DNA of 64,000 nucleotides from Acidobacteriota bacterium (lineage in GTDB: Bacteria > Acidobacteriota > G020349885): positions 1,425,178 through 1,489,177 of the forward strand of contig CP070701.1 of assembly GCA_020349885.1 (NCBI GenBank), in the 5' to 3' direction. Shown here in pieces: positions 32,297-40,454 of this stretch. Numbering within the stretch: position 1 is the first letter of the stretch; every line of letters begins with the position of its first letter. The notes beneath the pieces were generated by a model. The model worked only from the letters and a program-made list of their open reading frames with translations. It had not been told where the DNA came from and ran no database searches. The translations under genes were made by a program, and so were the position numbers.

Positions 32297-33796
32297 ATGA
32301 CCGGATTTATCTCACGACCCCGCATCGGATGGGTGTTTGGGCCGGTGCTTTTTCTGGCGCTGCTCCTGCTTCCCGAGGGGGCGGCCGGCCTCTCCCCGGC
32401 CCAGCGCACGATGCTCGCCGTCGTGGCCCTGATGGTCGTGTGGTGGGTTACCGAGGCGCTTCCGCTTGCGGCAACGGCCATGCTTCCCATCGCGCTTTAT
32501 CCGCTCCTGGGAATTCTTCCCGCGAAGGAGGCCACACGGTCGTACGCGCATCCCGTGCTCTTTTTGTTCATGGGCGGCTTCCTCATCGCGCTTGCGATGC
32601 AGAAGTGGCGCCTGCACGAGCGGCTCGCCATGGCCTTCATGCTTCGCGTGGGCACCGAGCCGCGGCGCATCCTCCTGGGCTTCATAGTGGTGACGGCCTT
32701 TCTTTCGATGTGGATCTCCAACACCGCGACCACGATGATGATGCTTCCCATCGTGCTCAGCGTTCTCGCCTGCTTCCCGGGCGAGGCGAAAGAGTTCGCG
32801 CTCGCGCTTTCGCTGTCCATCGCCTACGCGGCCAACGTGGGCGGGCTCGCAACGCCCATCGGCACGGCCCCGAACGCGGTGATGCTCGGCATGGTGGGCG
32901 AAATCTTTCCCGAGGCGCCGCGCATCTCGTTCGTCGGGTGGATGACGGCGGGGCTGCCCGTAAGCATCACCATGGCCCTTCTCATCTGGGGCTACTTCGC
33001 GTGGCGGATACGCCGCGTCGCCAAAGAGGCTGTTTCACCGCGCGAGGTGTTCGAGGAGCGGCTGCGCGCCCTGGGCCCCATGCGCACGGGCGAGCGCATC
33101 GTGGCCGTTGTGGGGGGGGCCACCGTGCTTTTGTGGATCTCTCGCGCCGACATCCGCTTCGGAGAGACGCTGACCTTTCGCGGCTGGGCGAACCTGCTTC
33201 CCTGGCCGGACATGGTGGGCGACGGCACGGTCGCCATGGCCATGGCGCTTCTCTTGTTCGCGCTGCCCGCCGGCGGCGGCGAGCGCGTGCTCGACTGGAC
33301 GTGGGCGGCGCGTCTTCCGTGGCACGTGATTCTCCTTCTGGGCGGCGGGTTCGCGCTCGCGCGGGGGTTTGCAGCCTCGACCCTGGACGAGTGGGTCGGG
33401 GAGCGGCTGCATGCCCTCGGCGCTCTGCCTCCGTGGGCACTGTTGCTCGGCGTGTGCTTTGCGCTCATTTTCATCACCGAGGTCACGTCGAATACGGCTA
33501 TCGCAACCACGACGCTTCCCGTGCTTGCCGCTCTTGCAAAGGCGATCTCCATACACCCGATTGCGCTCATGCTTCCCGCCACGTTCTCCTGCGAGTGCGC
33601 CTTCATGCTCCCCACGGCCACGCCGCCCAACGCCATCGTGTTCAGCTCCGGCCGCGTAAGCATTCCCCAGATGGCGCGCACGGGCTTCATCCTGAACCTG
33701 CTGGCGACGCTCGTGCTCACGCTCATGGCGTTCTTCGTCATCTATCCGATGTGGGGAATCTCCCTTTCCGAGGCGCCTGCATGGCTTTCCCATTAG
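32297..33796 (+). CDS. SLC13/DASS family Na+-coupled anion (dicarboxylate or sulfate) symporter
   Basis: 499 residues, about 11 hydrophobic helices. Two Ser-Asn-Thr motifs in re-entrant loops, ISNTATTMMMLP (about residue 135) and VTSNTAIATTTLP (about 396), form the substrate/Na+ sites of DASS transporters; GGLATPIGTAPNAVM and ATPPNAIVFSSG are the matching loops. The early motif WWVTEALPLAATAMLP is also typical. Likely imports C4-dicarboxylates or a related anion. The gene starts 26 nt after the tRNA and may share its transcript. Confidence 0.9.
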   Translation: MTGFISRPRIGWVFGPVLFLALLLLPEGAAGLSPAQRTMLAVVALMVVWWVTEALPLAATAMLPIALYPLLGILPAKEATRSYAHPVLFLFMGGFLIALAMQKWRLHERLAMAFMLRVGTEPRRILLGFIVVTAFLSMWISNTATTMMMLPIVLSVLACFPGEAKEFALALSLSIAYAANVGGLATPIGTAPNAVMLGMVGEIFPEAPRISFVGWMTAGLPVSITMALLIWGYFAWRIRRVAKEAVSPREVFEERLRALGPMRTGERIVAVVGGATVLLWISRADIRFGETLTFRGWANLLPWPDMVGDGTVAMAMALLLFALPAGGGERVLDWTWAARLPWHVILLLGGGFALARGFAASTLDEWVGERLHALGALPPWALLLGVCFALIFITEVTSNTAIATTTLPVLAALAKAISIHPIALMLPATFSCECAFMLPTATPPNAIVFSSGRVSIPQMARTGFILNLLATLVLTLMAFFVIYPMWGISLSEAPAWLSH

Positions 33797-33819
33797 GCGG
33801 CGCGAGGGAACTTGTCCGC

Positions 33820-33849
33820 TTGCGAAAGCTTACGAGAAGTTGCTATATT
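33820..33849 (+). promoter_or_regulatory. Sigma70-like promoter of the TPR gene
   Basis: TTGCGA (33820-33825), 18-nt spacer, extended -10 TGCTATATT (hexamer 33844-33849). ATG 33867 follows AAGAAGG at about 8 nt. Confidence 0.55.
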
Positions 33850-33866
33850 TTAAGAAGGCTATACCC

Positions 33867-35540
33867 ATGAAAGCTCAAGAGCCGTTTTCTGGTACTTCCA
33901 CCTCTCCCGCTTCCCCTCCATCTGAAGGCGGCGGGAAGAAGGGAGGGGCGGGGAAAATAATCCTGTGGGCGGTGGTCGTCGTATTGATCGTTGCGGCGGC
34001 GTGGTGGGGGTGGAAGAAATACGGCGGCGGCCTGGGTCCCGCGGACGCGGGGCGCGAGTCCGCGCAGCTTGAAGGAGCACGGGATGGAGTAAAATTCACC
34101 ATCGTGGTGGCGCCGTTTTGGGGCGCGGACAAAGAAGCCATGCGGGAGGGACGAGCCATGCAGGACTTGGTGGCGGAGACGTTTCATCGGGAATTGCCGG
34201 GGAAGGACGTCGTGATTTTGGCGGAAGGTATTTCCGAAGCGCCCGGCACCGACGAGGAAGCGGAAGCCCTGTGTATCAAGCTGCGTGCGGACATCGTGCT
34301 CTGGGGAGAGGTGAGCGTGTTTCCGGACTACGTGGAAATTCGGCCCCGCCTTGCCACGGTGACGCCGATCGAGTGGTTTCGGCAGAAGGAGAAATCCGTC
34401 AAGGAGGTCTATCTCCTGCACGGGGCGTCGAGGGAGGACAAGGTGGCCGAGCTGCGGAAGGCGGTGCTCCTCGTGGCGGCCGCGTACTACCAGGCCGAAC
34501 CCGAGCGGGCGCTCGGCTTCCTTGAGAAGATCACGCCCCCCACATCGGAGAGCCTGCGGTGGCAGGGCAACATTTATTACCGCGGGCAGCAGTTGGAGGA
34601 GGCGGAGCGGCTGTACCTCAAAGCCATCGCGCTGGCCAAGATAGAGGCCCTGGAGCGCGGCGGGCATGAGGTGCAGAGCGGCGACCTCGGGGAGGCGCTT
34701 TCGCTGTTTCATCAGGACAAGCCGAAGGAAGCGCTTGCGAAGTTTCAGGAAACCGTCAAGCTCAGCCCGAGCGACGCCATGCTCTATGCCGACTTGGCAT
34801 GGGTTTACTATTGGGAGGACGAGACCGAAAAGGCGTTTGCGGAGTTTCAAAAAGCCATCGAGCTCAATCCCCGGGACGTCGAACTGCGCGACGAACTGGC
34901 CTGGCTCTACTTCGAGGACGGCCAATACGAGGAAGCGCATGCGGAGTATCGCAAGGCGTTCGAGATCGCGCCGAACAATGTTTTTTTGCACAGCAACTTC
35001 GGATGGCTTTACCTCTTCGGGGGGGAATACGAGAAGGCGCTCGCGCAATTTCAAAAAACCCTCAAGCTCGACCCGAACTACGTGGAGGCCCAAAACGGCC
35101 TCGGCGACGTATACGATATTCTCGGCCGGCACGAGGAGGCCGTTTCGGTGTACCGGACAATGCTCGACCTCGACCCGGACGATCTCTATTTTCAGCTATA
35201 CCATATCGTTGCGCTCGAGAGGGCGGGCCGGTCCGATGAAGCCGCCCAGTATCGAAGCGAGCTGGCGCGCGTGGCCGAGAACCAGGTGTGGCCTGCGGCC
35301 GTTGCGCTCTTCTACGCGGGCGAGGCGTCCGAAAGAGACGTCCTTGAGGCTGTAAAGGAAGGCCCGGAGGGGGAGGAATACCGGCGGGAATGCGAGGCCT
35401 ACTACCACCTCGCCATGCGCCGCCTTGTCGACGGCGAGCGGGGAAAAGCTAAGGAGTATTTCAAAAAGAGCCTCGCGACGGAGTCCACTCAGAGCGACCA
35501 GTATTGCCTATCCCAAGCGGAGCTCGAGCGGCTGGAGTAG
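33867..35540 (+). CDS. Membrane-anchored tetratricopeptide-repeat protein
   Basis: 557 residues from ATG 33867. A Pro/Ser/Gly-rich start, one transmembrane helix IILWAVVVVLIVAAAWWGWKK (residues ~32-52), then an alpha/beta domain (about 70-200: FTIVVAPFWGADKEAM, LRADIVLWGEVSVFPDYVEI) reminiscent of TolB-like or FlgO-like domains that precede TPRs, then at least five TPR units (ALAKFQETVKLSPSD, AFAEFQKAIELNPRD, AHAEYRKAFEIAPNN, ALAQFQKTLKLDPNY, AVSVYRTMLDLDPDD). Orientation places the TPRs outside the cytoplasm. Likely a scaffold for protein assembly in the envelope. Word-repeat element E begins at its stop codon. Confidence 0.75.
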   Translation: MKAQEPFSGTSTSPASPPSEGGGKKGGAGKIILWAVVVVLIVAAAWWGWKKYGGGLGPADAGRESAQLEGARDGVKFTIVVAPFWGADKEAMREGRAMQDLVAETFHRELPGKDVVILAEGISEAPGTDEEAEALCIKLRADIVLWGEVSVFPDYVEIRPRLATVTPIEWFRQKEKSVKEVYLLHGASREDKVAELRKAVLLVAAAYYQAEPERALGFLEKITPPTSESLRWQGNIYYRGQQLEEAERLYLKAIALAKIEALERGGHEVQSGDLGEALSLFHQDKPKEALAKFQETVKLSPSDAMLYADLAWVYYWEDETEKAFAEFQKAIELNPRDVELRDELAWLYFEDGQYEEAHAEYRKAFEIAPNNVFLHSNFGWLYLFGGEYEKALAQFQKTLKLDPNYVEAQNGLGDVYDILGRHEEAVSVYRTMLDLDPDDLYFQLYHIVALERAGRSDEAAQYRSELARVAENQVWPAAVALFYAGEASERDVLEAVKEGPEGEEYRRECEAYYHLAMRRLVDGERGKAKEYFKKSLATESTQSDQYCLSQAELERLE

Positions 35541-35594
35541 CCGTCAGGGGCCAGGTACCAGCAACCAGCTACTGGCTACTGGAAGCCAGCGGCT
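35540..35594 (+). repeat. Word-repeat hairpin element E, encoding the DUF1287 C-terminus
   Basis: 7-nt words CCAGGTA, CCAGCAA, CCAG, then CTACTGG, CTACTGG: an imperfect hairpin (CCAGCAACCAG against CTGGCTACTGG, 9 of 11 pairs, 3-nt loop). It lies between the TPR gene stop (+) and the DUF1287 gene (-), and its right part supplies the last codons and the stop codon of the DUF1287 gene. Confidence 0.75.
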
Positions 35595-36237
35595 GATTTT
35601 CCCAGCGGTAGTGGCCCAGGATGGGCCACTTCGAGAGGCAGTCTTCCTCCGCCGGGTAGTCGGTGCCGCCGTGGCGCTTGCAGTTGTGGTGAATCACCAG
35701 GGGAACGCCGTCATCGCTGAGGCGGTCGGAGACGATGCCGGTGTGGTTCGGCGTGCCGGGGCTCGCCGCGGGCGTGAGATTCCAGACGACCACGTCGCCT
35801 GGCTGCCACGCGGGAAGCGTCTCCTTAGAAATTTCTTCGGGGAGAGCCAGGGCGTGACGCTCGAAGAGATTTTTCAGATTGCGCGTGCGGCGATGGTCGA
35901 TGTTCGCGTCGGGGGAGGAAATGCCGTAGATTTCGGGGGCGCGCGAGATGTCCTCGTGCACGAGGCGCTGCAAATCCACTCCAGCGTGCCGGAAGGCGCG
36001 GACGACGAGGTCGGTGCATGCGCCGCGCTCCCAGCCCGGGTCGCCGCCCGGGTAGGCGAGCCGCACGTAGCTCCGGTCGTAGCGCGGCGCGCGCTCGAGG
36101 GAGAGGCGCGCACCTTCCACGAGGCGCTCCGCGAACGAGGGCGCGCCGGGCGACGGTTCGCTTTGGGCGATTGCGGGCAGGAAAGAGAAGCACGAGAGCG
36201 AAACGCCGAGGAAACAAAAAGGAAGCCGCAGGTTCAT
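35569..36237 (-). CDS. DUF1287 exported protein (NlpC/P60-like)
   Basis: 222 residues from ATG 36237 (AAAGG 4 nt upstream; the frame stays open to 36369). Signal peptide ending AIAQ, then the DUF1287 domain: DRSYVRLAYPGGDPGWERGACTDLVVRAFRHAG with a probable catalytic Cys (ACTD), NIDHRRTRNL, QPGDVVVWNL, NHTGIVSDR with His, and VIHHNCKRHGG. The Cys-His arrangement suggests a cysteine-peptidase fold acting in the periplasm, perhaps on peptidoglycan, in keeping with its position after the dcw operon. The final residues PLASSSQ and stop come from hairpin element E. 35 nt downstream of pgeF. Confidence 0.8.
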   Translation of the reverse strand: MNLRLPFCFLGVSLSCFSFLPAIAQSEPSPGAPSFAERLVEGARLSLERAPRYDRSYVRLAYPGGDPGWERGACTDLVVRAFRHAGVDLQRLVHEDISRAPEIYGISSPDANIDHRRTRNLKNLFERHALALPEEISKETLPAWQPGDVVVWNLTPAASPGTPNHTGIVSDRLSDDGVPLVIHHNCKRHGGTDYPAEEDCLSKWPILGHYRWENQPLASSSQ

Positions 36238-36272
36238 TTGACCTTTCACACGGGGCGCCGCGCAGTTGTCGC

Positions 36273-37277
36273 TCAGCCCTCCCCCTTCACAATCACGCTC
36301 ATCATGCGCCCCGCGTACTCCCCGTCGCGGCGGTAGGAAAAGAAAAGCGACGCGTCGCACGACGTGCACCGGTCAACGACCTCGATGTTTCGGGGTGGAA
36401 GCCCCGCCGCGAGGAGCTGTAAAACATTGGCCTCGACGAGGTCGAGGCGCCACGAGGGTGCTTTGGCGTCACTTGCGGGGGGCGGGGCCTCGTCTGGATT
36501 CCCGTTTTCCTCGAACACGTCGAGGGGGAGCCCCGCGCCCTGGAACGCCTCGCGCACGTCCGAGCGCACGGGATAGCAACATTTATGGATGCACGGGCCC
36601 AGGCCCGCGAAGATGTCGCCGGCCTTCGTCCCATAGTGGGCGCACGCGTCTTTCACGGCCTTTTCGGCGATGCGCGCCGCCGTGCCGCGCCAGCCCGCGT
36701 GGACGGCGCTCACGAAGCGGTCATCCCGGTGGGCGAGTAGAATCGGCAGGCAGTCCGAGGTCGCCACGCCCAGGACGAGGCCTTCGCGGTCGGTGAACAC
36801 GCCGTCGCCCATAAGCGTCGCGGCGGGAAGGCGCTCGATGAAGTGCACCGTGTCGCCGTGCATCTGCCGGAGCGGCACCGTTGGAATTGCCGATAGATTG
36901 AGCGCGTCGAAGAAACGGCGGCGGTTTTCCTCGACGTTTTCCAAAGAGTCGTGGGAGGTGGAGCCCAGACTCAGCGCACGCTGAGCGAGAGGGCTCACAC
37001 CTCCCACTTTGGTACTGAAGGCGTGGGTTACGCTTTTGCATTGAAGGAGGGTTGTTGTGTGGAGGGTGGTGATGGTTCCTTCAGCACCGTGGCCTTCAAA
37101 ACTGTCGTTGGCATGCGGTTCAGCCGCCGTGTTGTCTTTCTCTTCCGGCTCCTCGGGAGAGGTTACCGCCTCGCTCCACGGCCACTGGCGCAGAACGCCC
37201 GGACTCCGGAGCACCGAGGCTTTCGGTTTTTTCCGTCTCGTCCGAGTCTTGGGGCGGGCCGACGTTTTCTTGCGCAT
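36273..37277 (-). CDS. pgeF: PgeF (YfiH) peptidoglycan editing factor, with N-terminal extension
   Basis: 334 residues; the family core (~245 residues) starts near residue 80 at SVTHAFSTKVGGVS. Core motifs: RQMHGDTVHF (His), ATSDCLPILLA, AVHAGWRGTAARIAEKAV, GLGPCIHKCCYPV and CTSCDASLFFSYRRDG, including the Cu/Zn-site Cys and His of this amidohydrolase-laccase fold. It hydrolyses mis-incorporated amino acids from muropeptide precursors in the cytosol and commonly lies after ftsZ. The first ~85 residues are a basic then acidic extension with no family. Promoter-proximal sequence and the first ~123 codons are duplicated between this gene and ftsZ (see 36915-37775). Confidence 0.9.
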   Translation of the reverse strand: MRKKTSARPKTRTRRKKPKASVLRSPGVLRQWPWSEAVTSPEEPEEKDNTAAEPHANDSFEGHGAEGTITTLHTTTLLQCKSVTHAFSTKVGGVSPLAQRALSLGSTSHDSLENVEENRRRFFDALNLSAIPTVPLRQMHGDTVHFIERLPAATLMGDGVFTDREGLVLGVATSDCLPILLAHRDDRFVSAVHAGWRGTAARIAEKAVKDACAHYGTKAGDIFAGLGPCIHKCCYPVRSDVREAFQGAGLPLDVFEENGNPDEAPPPASDAKAPSWRLDLVEANVLQLLAAGLPPRNIEVVDRCTSCDASLFFSYRRDGEYAGRMMSVIVKGEG

Positions 37278-37775
37278 GCCGAGGTTGTCGCTGCTTTATT
37301 TCATGTCATGGATTACGGTAAACATCGCTTTTCGAATGCGAAGCGGCAGTGGTTTCCTTCGATGTTTTCCAAAGAGTCGTGGGAGGTGGAGCCCAGACTC
37401 AGCGCACGCTGAGCGAGAGGGCTCACACCTCCCACTTTGGTACTGAAGGCGTGGGTTACGCTTTTGCGTTGAAGGAGGGTTGTTGTGTGGAGGGTGGTGA
37501 TGGTTCCTTCAGCACCGTGGCCTTCAAAACTGTTGTCGTTGGCATGCAACTCGGCCGCCGTGTTGTTTTTCTCTTCCGGCTCCTCGGGAGAGGTCACCGC
37601 CTTGCTCCACGGCCACTGGCGCAGAACGCCCGGACTCCGGAGCACCGAGGCTTTCGGTTTTTTCCGTCTCGTCCGGGTCCTGGGGTGGGTCGACGTTTTC
37701 TTGTGCATGCCGAGGTTATCGCTGCTTTATTTCATGTCATGGCTTGCGGTAAGCACCGCTTTTCGAATGCGAAAG
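36915..37775 (-). repeat. Tandem duplication (428-431-nt period) of the ftsZ 3' end and pgeF 5' end
   Basis: Unit 1 about 36915-37344, unit 2 about 37345-37775. Each contains the last ~10 codons of ftsZ, the spacer and the first ~123 codons of pgeF. Over about 400 aligned nt I count 17 transitions, one transversion and a 3-nt indel. In unit 1 a fossil of the FtsZ tail (SKSDVYRNP then stop) remains beside the intact tail SKSGAYRKP of unit 2. Confidence 0.9.
37313..37708 (-). pseudogene. Truncated duplicate of the pgeF N-terminal region (open frame kept)
   Basis: 131 codons, nearly the same as residues 1-123 of PgeF with a few substitutions and one inserted Asn. It ends in the remnant of the FtsZ tail read in another frame (AFEKRCLP). 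It lacks the metal site, so cannot act as PgeF. The frame has no stop despite ~5 percent divergence, which may just reflect the transition bias. It follows ftsZ directly and may be translated as a leader ORF. Confidence 0.75.
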
Positions 37776-39188
37776 AGCGGCGGAAGAAGCCGCCGGATTC
37801 TTGCCGAGAGCGAACGTCGGACTGCGTTTCGGGGACACTGCGGAAGCCGCCGCGGCCTCGGAAGATCCCTTGACGCTCTTGGGGGTGGGAATCTCGTGCT
37901 CGGCGAGCGGGCGCCCGCCCATGGCGTAGATTCGCGGCCCCGCGAGGCGCGCCGCTCCGGCCTCCTCCGAGAAGCCCGCGGCAATCACCGTGGCACGGAA
38001 TTTTCCGTTAAACTCGGGAATATGAGCGCATCCCCAGTTCACGAACGTCTGCTCGTTTTTGATGGCGTCGTGAATAGTCTCGATGGCCTTGCTCATTTCC
38101 TGGAACGTGCCGTCCTCTCCCGTGGTGATGTTGACCAGGAGGGCGCTTGCTCCTTCGATGCTCTGCTCGCCGAGGAGCGGGTTGTGGAGCGCCGCTTCGA
38201 CGGCTTGGGAGGCGCGGTCTTCGCCCTCCGCCTCGCCCGTTCCGATGAAAGCCTTGCCGCGGTCTTTGAGGGTTCGGCGGACATCGGCGAAGTCGAGGTT
38301 CACCTCGCCGGGGACGGTGATGAGGTCCGAGACGCTTCGGACGGCTTGGCAGAGCACCTCGTCGGCACGTGCAAAGGCCGCGGGAATGGTCATCTCCTGG
38401 GGAATGATTCCGGGAAGCCTTTCGTTGGGTATGACGATGACGGTGTCCACGTTTGTGCGAAGCTCGGCGAGGCCCGCTTCGGCCTGTTGCATCTTGAACG
38501 TGCCTTCGAACTTGAAGGGCGTGCAGACGACGGCCACGACGAGGCAGTCAAGCTCGGCGGCGAGCGCCGCGATGTAGGGCGAAGCCCCCGTGCCGGTACC
38601 TTTGCCAAGTCCGGCGGTAATAAAGACCATGTCCGAACCCTGCAGGGGATCGAGGAGCTGGTCGTAGGCCTCTTCGGCGGCCTTGCGGCCCAGTTCGGGA
38701 TTCGAGCCGGCGCCCAGACCCTTCGTGCACTTTTTGCCAAGCTGAATTTTGGTGTTCGCGCGCGCGCTGCGCAGGCTCTGTAAATCGGTGTTCGCGGCGA
38801 CAAACTCGACGCCATGCACGCCCGCTGCGACCATGCGATTGATGGCGTTGCAACCTGCGCCGCCCACGCCGACCACACGAAGCTTGGCCAGCGGCGCCGA
38901 TTCCTCTTCCACCATCGAAATGGCCAAAGATGTGTTATGAGGGCGTGGTGATTTGGGTTTCGCCGCGGCCGCTTGCGCTTCCGCGCGAGGAGGCGCAAGA
39001 GTTTCTTTTGCGCCTGCCCTGGTGCCCGCGTCGGGGTCTTGCGGAGCGGACGGCTCTTCCGGAGAAGCGCCTTCGGAATCCGCAGAGCCTGCGCCGGTCG
39101 GTGGACTCGGAGCAGCTTGCGCCTCATCGTCCGTCGATAAGATAAGCCCGCTCAGGTCGCTGCCTGTCAGGTCGTTGTCGTGCTTCAT
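37737..39188 (-). CDS. ftsZ: Cell-division tubulin FtsZ with long N-terminal extension
   Basis: 483 residues; ATG 39188 follows AGGAGG at 9 nt. A ~100-residue Ala/Pro/Glu-rich extension precedes the GTPase core, which starts LRVVGVGGAGCNAINRM. Core motifs are kept: VEFVAANTDLQSL, TKGLGAGSNPELGRKAAEE, PFKFEGTFKM, and the T7 loop GEVNLDFADVRR. The tubulin signature GGGTGTG reads GKGTGTG, with Lys in place of the middle Gly. The C-terminal tail (after HEIPTP) ends SKSGAYRKP and lacks the usual conserved FtsA/ZipA-binding peptide. Last gene of the dcw set; the 3' end is inside a tandem duplication. Confidence 0.95.
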   Translation of the reverse strand: MKHDNDLTGSDLSGLILSTDDEAQAAPSPPTGAGSADSEGASPEEPSAPQDPDAGTRAGAKETLAPPRAEAQAAAAKPKSPRPHNTSLAISMVEEESAPLAKLRVVGVGGAGCNAINRMVAAGVHGVEFVAANTDLQSLRSARANTKIQLGKKCTKGLGAGSNPELGRKAAEEAYDQLLDPLQGSDMVFITAGLGKGTGTGASPYIAALAAELDCLVVAVVCTPFKFEGTFKMQQAEAGLAELRTNVDTVIVIPNERLPGIIPQEMTIPAAFARADEVLCQAVRSVSDLITVPGEVNLDFADVRRTLKDRGKAFIGTGEAEGEDRASQAVEAALHNPLLGEQSIEGASALLVNITTGEDGTFQEMSKAIETIHDAIKNEQTFVNWGCAHIPEFNGKFRATVIAAGFSEEAGAARLAGPRIYAMGGRPLAEHEIPTPKSVKGSSEAAAASAVSPKRSPTFALGKNPAASSAALSHSKSGAYRKP

Positions 39189-39218
39189 GGGTGATGACCT
39201 CCTAAAGTGGTTTTTCGG

Positions 39219-40442
39219 TTAAAAGAGCGTTTTGAGCCATCCCGCGACCCGCTCCCCGAGCTGGGAAAGAGACGGCCGGGACAGCTTCTTTTGTTCCTCG
39301 GCATGGCCATGGAGCACAAGCCCCACGCCCACGCCGTACTCCGGATTCTTTACGACGTCCACGAGCCCGCCGATGCCCGTGGGGACGGCCCGGCGAACGG
39401 GCGCACCGAGGATGGATTCTCCGATTTCGGTCAGGCCTTCGAGGGCCGAGCCGCCGCCGCTCAGGACGAAGCCCGCGTTGAGAGCACGGTCGAACCCCGC
39501 CGTGTGGGTTTCCTCGAGGATAAGACGGAAAATCTCGTCCACGCGGTGCTGGATGATGTCGGCAAGGAGCCGCCGCGTTGCCACCCGCGGCTTGGTGCGC
39601 CCGAGGCCCGTGACCTCGAACGTCTCATCCTCGCTGACGAGGCTTGTCATTGCGCAGCCGTAGCGCTTTTTAATCTTTTCGGCCTCCTCGATGGAAGCGC
39701 GCAGGCCGATGGAGACGTCGCTCGTGATGTTGTCGCTTCCCACGGCAAGCACCGCGGTGTAGATGGGGCTGCCGCGCTCGAAAATGGCGACGCCGGTCGT
39801 GCCCCCGCCGAGCTCTAGGAGGCCAACTCCCAGTTCCTTTTCGTCGTACGTGAGGACGGCCTCGCTCGCCGCAAGGGGGCTTACGACCAGTTGCGCCACC
39901 GCGTGGCCAGCGCGGTTTATGCACGTTTCGATGTTCTGCACCGCCGTGCGCGAGCCGGTGACGATGTGCACACTAGCCTCGAGGCGGCTTCCCGTCATGC
40001 CGAGCGGGTCGCCGATACCGTCCTGGTCGTCCACGACGAACTCCTGCGGAATGACGTGGATGATTTCACGGTCGGGAGGAATTGGGATGGCGCGTGCACC
40101 CTCGATGACGCGGCGGATGTCCTGCTCGCCCACGCCCTTGGCCCGGTTCGAGACGGCGATGACACCGCGGCTGTTGACGCCTTTCATGTGCTGGCCGCTT
40201 GCGGAGGCGTACACGCGATCCACCGTAATGCCCGCCATGAGCTCCGCCTCCTCGATTGCGCGGCGGATGCCTTCCGTAGTGCGCTCCAGGTTGACGATGG
40301 CGCCTTTGCGAACGCCCTCCGAGTGCGCGCTGCCCAGGCCGATGACGTCGAGGCCGCCGTCGTCACGGGCTTCGGAAATAAGCACGTTGATTTTGGAGGT
40401 TCCGATGTCTAAGCCTGTAATGTGTTTTCCCTTTTTGGCCAT
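39219..40442 (-). CDS. ftsA: Cell-division protein FtsA
   Basis: 407 residues; AAAGGG before ATG 40442. Actin-like ATPase that tethers FtsZ to the membrane: TGLDIGTSKINVLI (phosphate 1), YASASGQHMKGVNSRGVIAV, IHVIPQEFVVDDQDGIGDPLGM with the 1C-domain region, and GVGLLELGGGTTGVAIF (phosphate 2), then LSGGGSALEGL (adenosine motif). The C-terminal LSQLGERVAGWLKTLF is an amphipathic helix, the membrane-targeting sequence. 30 nt upstream of ftsZ. Confidence 0.97.
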   Translation of the reverse strand: MAKKGKHITGLDIGTSKINVLISEARDDGGLDVIGLGSAHSEGVRKGAIVNLERTTEGIRRAIEEAELMAGITVDRVYASASGQHMKGVNSRGVIAVSNRAKGVGEQDIRRVIEGARAIPIPPDREIIHVIPQEFVVDDQDGIGDPLGMTGSRLEASVHIVTGSRTAVQNIETCINRAGHAVAQLVVSPLAASEAVLTYDEKELGVGLLELGGGTTGVAIFERGSPIYTAVLAVGSDNITSDVSIGLRASIEEAEKIKKRYGCAMTSLVSEDETFEVTGLGRTKPRVATRRLLADIIQHRVDEIFRLILEETHTAGFDRALNAGFVLSGGGSALEGLTEIGESILGAPVRRAVPTGIGGLVDVVKNPEYGVGVGLVLHGHAEEQKKLSRPSLSQLGERVAGWLKTLF

Positions 40443-40454
40443 TTCGGTATCCCT

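Noticed and set aside
32284-32297. TATCGT as a leaderless promoter for the SLC13 gene
   Set aside because: Poor -10 match, no extended TG, no -35 at proper distance; co-transcription with tRNA-Arg is as likely.
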